From Simmondsia chinensis (lineage: Eukaryota; Streptophyta; Magnoliopsida; Caryophyllales; Simmondsiaceae): a DNA stretch of 64,000 nucleotides. The notes below the pieces were generated by a model. That model searched no databases, had not been told where the DNA came from, and saw only the letters and a list, made by a program, of their open reading frames with translations. A program made the translations under genes and the position numbers. The DNA lies in assembly GCA_018398585.1 (NCBI GenBank), contig JAGTTD010000006.1, positions 8,098,501 to 8,162,500 of the forward strand, read 5' to 3'. Below, piece after piece: positions 59,332 to 64,000 of this stretch; within the stretch, counting starts at the first letter, position 1, and each line of letters opens with the position of its first letter.

Positions 59332-60700
59332 CTATTTTAATGAAAAAAAAGGACCAGCTTCCAGATAGTGTCTCGACTTATCAACTACTAACAATATAGC
59401 CAAGAACTCTTTCTCGTAGGTAGAGAGACCTATGTTTTTAGGGCCAAAAGCTTTGCTTAGGAAAGCAAGAGGCCTTCCCTGCTGCATTAGAACAACCCCC
59501 ATACCCTTCTCACTAACATCGGTCTCCAAAACAAAGGGTTGGGAGAAATCAGTCAGAGCAAGCACTGGGGCTTCAGCCATGGCTGTCCTGAGAAGTCTAA
59601 AGGTTGTAGCAGCTTGTTCATCCCAAAGAAACCCATTCTTCTTAAGTTGATCAGTGAGGGGTTTTGCTATAGCCCCATAATTTCTAACAAACTTTTGTAG
59701 TAACCAGTAAGGCCCAGGAAGGATCTCATTTCTTTCACATTCTGCGGTTCAGTCCAAGAAATCATGGCCTCCACCTTGGTTAGGTCTGTTGCAACCCCAT
59801 TCACTATTATAATATGATCCAAATACTTTATTTCCTTCTTAGCAAAACTGCATTTAGATCTTTTGGCATAGAGCTGGTGTCTTCTCAGTTGTTGTAAGAC
59901 TATTTGTAAGTGTTTACATGGACTTCCAAAGAAGTGGTATGCACTAATATGCCATCAAAGAAAACTAGGACATATTTTCTCAAGAAAGGGACAAATACAT
60001 CATTCATTAATGCCTAAAAAGTGGCAGGGCCATTAGTAAGCCTAAAAGGCATCACCCAGAGCTCAAAGTGTCCATGGTGTGTCCTAAAAGCTGTCTTTGG
60101 TATATCAGGCTCATGCACCTCACATGGAAGTAACCGGCCCTAAGATCTAGCTTAGAAAATATTGATGCTCCCTTGAGTTCATCTAACAAGTCATCTATAT
60201 GAGGAATAGGAAACTTGTTTTTTTAATTATGCTATCATTGAGCTGTCTCTAATCAATGAAAAACCTCATAGTGCCATCTTGTTTCTTTAGTAAAAGAATT
60301 GCTTAAGAAAAACGAGAGCAACTTGGTTGTATGATGGAGTTCTCCAACATCTCCCTTACCTATTCTTCTATCTCCTTTTTTTTTTCCCTTGCAAGTAAGG
60401 GTATCTATAGGGTCTAATGATCACTAGCTTAGCATCAGGCTTCAGTGCAATTTTGTGGTCGTGGGATTTGAGTGATGGTAGAGCCTTAGGCTCTTAAAAT
60501 ACATCCTCATACTCGGTCGGTAAAGAATGAATAGAAGGGGGCACAGACAGATCAGATACTTGATTGGGTTCTTGGCATCGAATTAGCAGTAAAGTTGCCA
60601 CAAAATACTCTTCCCTCTTGTGACAGAGCCCTTTTAGTTTCTGGCTAGTAAGGAGCTTCAGTGTTCCAGTCTCCTTAATGCCAGTTAGCTCCACAATCTT
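59332..60700 (-). pseudogene. gypsy reverse transcriptase and RNase H
   Basis: The part before reverse transcriptase shows GCNMLLGVDWMKQFSPV (protease C-terminal region, about 60800-60750) and LPTEYEDVF (60494). Next come [27 protein letters not shown] and a catalytic box FFDGILV near 59960, in which one aspartate is glycine. RNase H (59580-59332) has FVLETDVSEKGMGVVLMQQG, PLAFLSKAF and YEKEFLAILLVVDKSRHYL. Stops interrupt. Confidence 0.88.
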
Positions 60701-60859
60701 GCCCTCTTTGATAAAACTAATCTATAACTGATTGAAGTCAAAAGAAACTGGACTAAATTGTTTCATCCAATCCACCCCCAATAGCATATTACAACCACAA
60801 ATCTTCATCAGTCTTATGTGATAGGAAAAGGCATGATTCTACATCTGCCCAAGCTAAAC

Positions 60860-62739
60860 TGTTGAGAACATATTTAAAAAATATTTCCTAAATCGGCTTG
60901 AGTAGGCACAGAAAAAACCAATTTAAAATTCTAAATTTTAAACCTAAAGCCCTGATCTATTTAAACTATTTAATTAGATCTATATCTTACTCTAATAGGT
61001 TTATAATATGACAACTGAAAGCATCGAATAGAACAGGTGTAAGCACACTATGTAGAATTACGAAAATAAAAAAAATTAATTAAATATCAAATACTTAATT
61101 TATACATACCTGAAATGCGAATCCCAACTTCGTCTTGAAGATCTGAAATTAGAAGAAGAATTCTCGACACTTCAAGGTCTTTGTTTGCAGTAACTTCTTG
61201 TAACACCTAGAGTGTGGGCTCCCAAAAATATTTAACTTAAAAAAAATTTCGGAACAAAATTTTTTCTTTAATCTTTTTGAAAAATAATTTTTCAGAAAAA
61301 TTATGCTAAATAACCCCTAAACAATTTTAGTGTTCTCGTCATGGGAGAAAACTAACTACCAAAACACTAAAAATTGAATGCCTGAACACACATATATTTA
61401 TTAAAAAAATAATAAAAGAGCTGCTGAGATCACCTAGACGTCAGCTCACAATTTGAGTATATCACTCGTATTGACCTTGTTGCTGAAGTCACATGATGTC
61501 AGCAACTCCCTTTTTTTTTATTTGGGCTTGCGCGTGCCCACAGTTTCACATGAGCCTGAATCCCCGCACATGCTTGTTTCCTTAGTTTTCCCTTTTTTCA
61601 TTTATAACACAATATAATTTATCATATTACATATTCATCTCATAAACTTTTATTTAGCATAAAAATTTATTTATCTCATAAGTAAATAATTCATCTCATG
61701 AATTCTTTTTTCAAAATTTTTTCAAACGATGCTTAATTGAGGCTTGCGAATGGACCTCAAGGATAATCTAAATGGGTCAAATCTGATTATCGTCTCATGA
61801 TAACAATTGAACACCATTTAATAAAACTTAATTCTACTAAATAAGTTTTACTGCACTGTAGAATTAAATATATTCACTGAAGAACTTCTCAAATAGCTAT
61901 TATTACGACAATTAATCCCTCTACTAGATATCCGTTAGTAAAAATAATTTAACTCCTATCGTTACTTTTCTCACATCTCTCGCTGCAGTTCCCGACTCAT
62001 CCTTCTCGAACAATTTAATAATATAGAAGCCATTTCTGCATTAATTCCAAATGTTAAACATATGGAATACTTTGGCCAAATATTCTAGAATCTGTTCGTA
62101 TACTTGCAAATCAACTAAGGGGACATTGTTATCTCGTTAGAAACTATAGATACCACTTAAAACAACTGTTCCTGCTACACTTCATGTCTTTACCCAGCAC
62201 ATGTAAAATTCAAGTCAACGCACTTTGAATAATCCTTATAGCACATCAAGCAACGAACAATCCATGCATGAGTTTAGACTTTTTCCTGGATTTAGAATTA
62301 TTATCTTACAGAATTAATAATTTCTGATAGCAGTTAAAAAACAAATAATTCATGTGGTCCTACTCAGTGTTTCAATCTTATTAACAACACCAACATAATA
62401 CTTTTAAATCCCTATCCACATGACCAAGACAAGTCATCAAAAGTATCATATTATAGTCTTATCATACAAGTTATCCAAACTTATCATCGACTATGAGCAT
62501 ATATTTTGGCAACGTATCACTTGTTTGATTTAGGTCTATATGTGGCTCATCTCATTGACCATTTAAACCAAAGCCAACATGTCTTCTTGAACTACGTATA
62601 TCTCATGGAATGTTTTAGAAAACAAACACATGCCTGTTTGACTCGTAAAACATTATTAGACAATCAATAAATAAAATAATTTTATTTATTTAATATTTAA
62701 AACTAACTAATTGGGTTTTTAGGACACCAAATTCCTATA
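60860..62739 (+). mobile_element. Solo-LTR-like insertion splitting the gypsy element
   Basis: Flanked by TAAAC at 60855-60859 and 62740-62744. Starts TGTTGAGAACATATTT and ends TTCCTATA, where a final CA would be expected and a C-to-T change would give TA. It is 1.88 kb, non-coding and AT-rich. It separates the protease frame from the GCNMLLGVDW region that follows in gypsy polyproteins. Confidence 0.6.
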
Positions 62740-62744
62740 TAAAC

Positions 62745-62935
62745 ACTGCTGCTTACTCAACATTGTTCGTCCATTAGCGACAATAATGCCTAATGGGGTT
62801 GTATCCTCTAGAGTAAACCCTGCTTCCCTAGCCAGTCTTGGGTCCAAGAAACTGTGTGTACTCCCGTTGTCAATAAGGATAATGACAGTTCTTTTATGCA
62901 AATGCCCCAAGATCTTGATTGTGCTAGAAGAAGCG
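62745..62935 (-). pseudogene. gypsy aspartic protease
   Basis: LGHLHKRTVIILIDNGSTHS, then FLDPRLAREAGFTLEDTTPL and VANGRTMLSKQQC. The active-site box reads IDNGSTHSF, where D-S-G-A/S-T-H is usual. The frame ends at the inserted solo LTR. Confidence 0.88.
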
Positions 62936-62989
62936 CTGCCGGTTCAAGCACATACACAAATTTCTTTTGCTTTTTCATCGCAAGTATCT

Positions 62990-63800
62990 ATCACTTGCTC
63001 TTCTTCCATCTCACTGACTGATGAAAACTCAACACTAGGGTCAAGATCCAAAAGCTCTTTTGCCTCCAAGATATGAACGTTTGATTGTCACACTTGTGCT
63101 TGGGGTGGTATTTTTAGTTACATTTGTAATAAAGGAAAATGTTTCTTGAGGATTGGTATCTTGGCCAATTTTGGTCTTGGGTCGTTTTTGGTTTGTTTGA
63201 TTGGATCTGGAGGGGTGAGAAGAGGATTGGGAAGATGAAGATAGGTTGGTTTTTAGGAGGGTTTTGGCCTTCTATAATGTGGTCTCTGATGATTTGGAAA
63301 GTAATTTGGCTTTGGTGAATGCTTCAGACAAGGATTTGGGTTTAAGGGCTTTCACTAAGGGTTGGATTTCTTGGTCCAATCCTAAAATATACGAGGATAG
63401 GAAATAGCCCTCACTGAAAGAACTATCCGAGGCTGGCATATGTGACCTTAAGTCTTCAAATTGTTTTTGGTATTCATGAATACAACCAGTTTATTTCAAT
63501 TTGTTGGAACTGGCTAACTATATCTGTCTCACCATTGTCCTCAAATCTATCATATCGTTCTTCATAAAATTCATTTCACCCAATTTTCCCTTTATTACAA
63601 GACCTTGCAACCGAACATCAATCTTATCATCTAAGTACACAACAGTTAGACTAATTTCCCAGATATAGTTATCAGAGAGAAAGAAAAGTATTGCTGACAC
63701 TTTCTAGCCCAACTTCTAAGGTTTACTCTATTAAAGACAAGAAAATCAATATTAGACTTGGGTAAAGAACTGTTACCACCATAGGAGCCAGTCTGATTGT
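62990..63800 (-). pseudogene. gypsy gag
   Basis: Frame pieces from the minus strand: FEDLRSHMPASDSSFSEGYF, FLSSYILGLDQEIQPLVKAL, KPKSLSEAFTKAKLLSKSSE, followed by a Ser/Lys-rich linker. These match the C-terminal capsid region of plant gypsy gag. A knuckle is not clearly seen. Confidence 0.8.
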
Positions 63801-64000
63801 TCTCACCATTTTAGGATAAACCCCCCAAAATTGTAGGTCTCCTAACACTGATTTGCCAATATTGGCTCGGGAGTTCGACAATTTGATGCAGTTAAAATTA
63901 TGCAGAGAACTTAGAAATCAGAATTATAGAGAAGAGAAGCAGAATTAGAAAGATAGAAGAGAGAAGCACAAGTTTAGGGGGAGAATTAGAAGTATATTCA

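Larger units (their letters stand above)
57427..64000 (-). mobile_element. Ty3/gypsy retrotransposon, runs off the right edge
   Basis: Minus-strand order from right to left: gag, protease, reverse transcriptase, RNase H, integrase, polypurine tract, 3' LTR (57427-57776). The 5' LTR would lie at or beyond the window edge: the CT-rich leader-like sequence 63890-64000 on the minus strand may be its end. A solo-LTR-like insertion (60860-62739) splits protease from reverse transcriptase. Many stops. Confidence 0.85.

Overview
This is nuclear DNA of a flowering plant. The evidence is a kinesin gene with many introns, CT-rich leader-like sequence, plant Ty3/gypsy and Ty1/copia retrotransposons, plant L1-type LINEs carrying a C-terminal RNase H, and a plant-type 5S rRNA sequence captured in a short interspersed element. 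The species cannot be fixed from the sequence. Base composition is AT-rich, and most of the window is dead or dying mobile elements.

One host gene is well supported. It is a kinesin-14 (calponin-homology domain, coiled coil, C-terminally placed motor) on the minus strand, from an ATG at 30742 to a stop at 14532. I assembled 21 coding exons by hand. They total 3,588 nt, stay in frame throughout and predict 1,195 residues. One intron in the motor domain (20120-21079) has the hallmarks of a minor-spliceosome AT-AC intron. The introns are loaded with elements: two or three MITEs, an RTE LINE tail, a 5S-derived SINE, and a hAT element with a broken gypsy element inside it.

Left part (1-14500): AT-rich spacer, then a decayed chromodomain gypsy element (2379-10677). 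Its 5' LTR is split by an RTE-clade LINE, and the end of its integrase/chromodomain region is present twice. After it come a solo-LTR-like block rich in the palindrome TGTGTCGACACA, and an L1 fragment split by a TIR element.

Middle (30750-46600): kinesin upstream region, an AT-rich foldback, a 5'-truncated RTE LINE with a perfect 12-bp target duplication, a 63-bp tandem repeat, a long-TIR element, and a hAT-like element. The hAT-like element holds a complete, non-autonomous LTR retrotransposon (37339-46181, TSD GTGTA). That retrotransposon has no visible gag or pol but carries an antisense reading frame of the kind found in Tat-lineage elements.

Right part (46600-64000): an L1 LINE with a second 5S-derived SINE in its ORF1 region (19-bp TSD), a 5'-truncated copia element between two copies of a ~190-bp sequence, a CCACC/CT-rich low-complexity block, and a minus-strand gypsy element split by a solo-LTR-like insertion and running off the right edge.

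The strongest candidate for something new is the pair of 5S rRNA-headed SINEs. Each has a 5S-like head carrying the internal promoter region, joined to a tail shared with the RTE LINEs in the same window, and each is bounded by its own long target duplication. Together they define a family and point to its likely mobilising partner.
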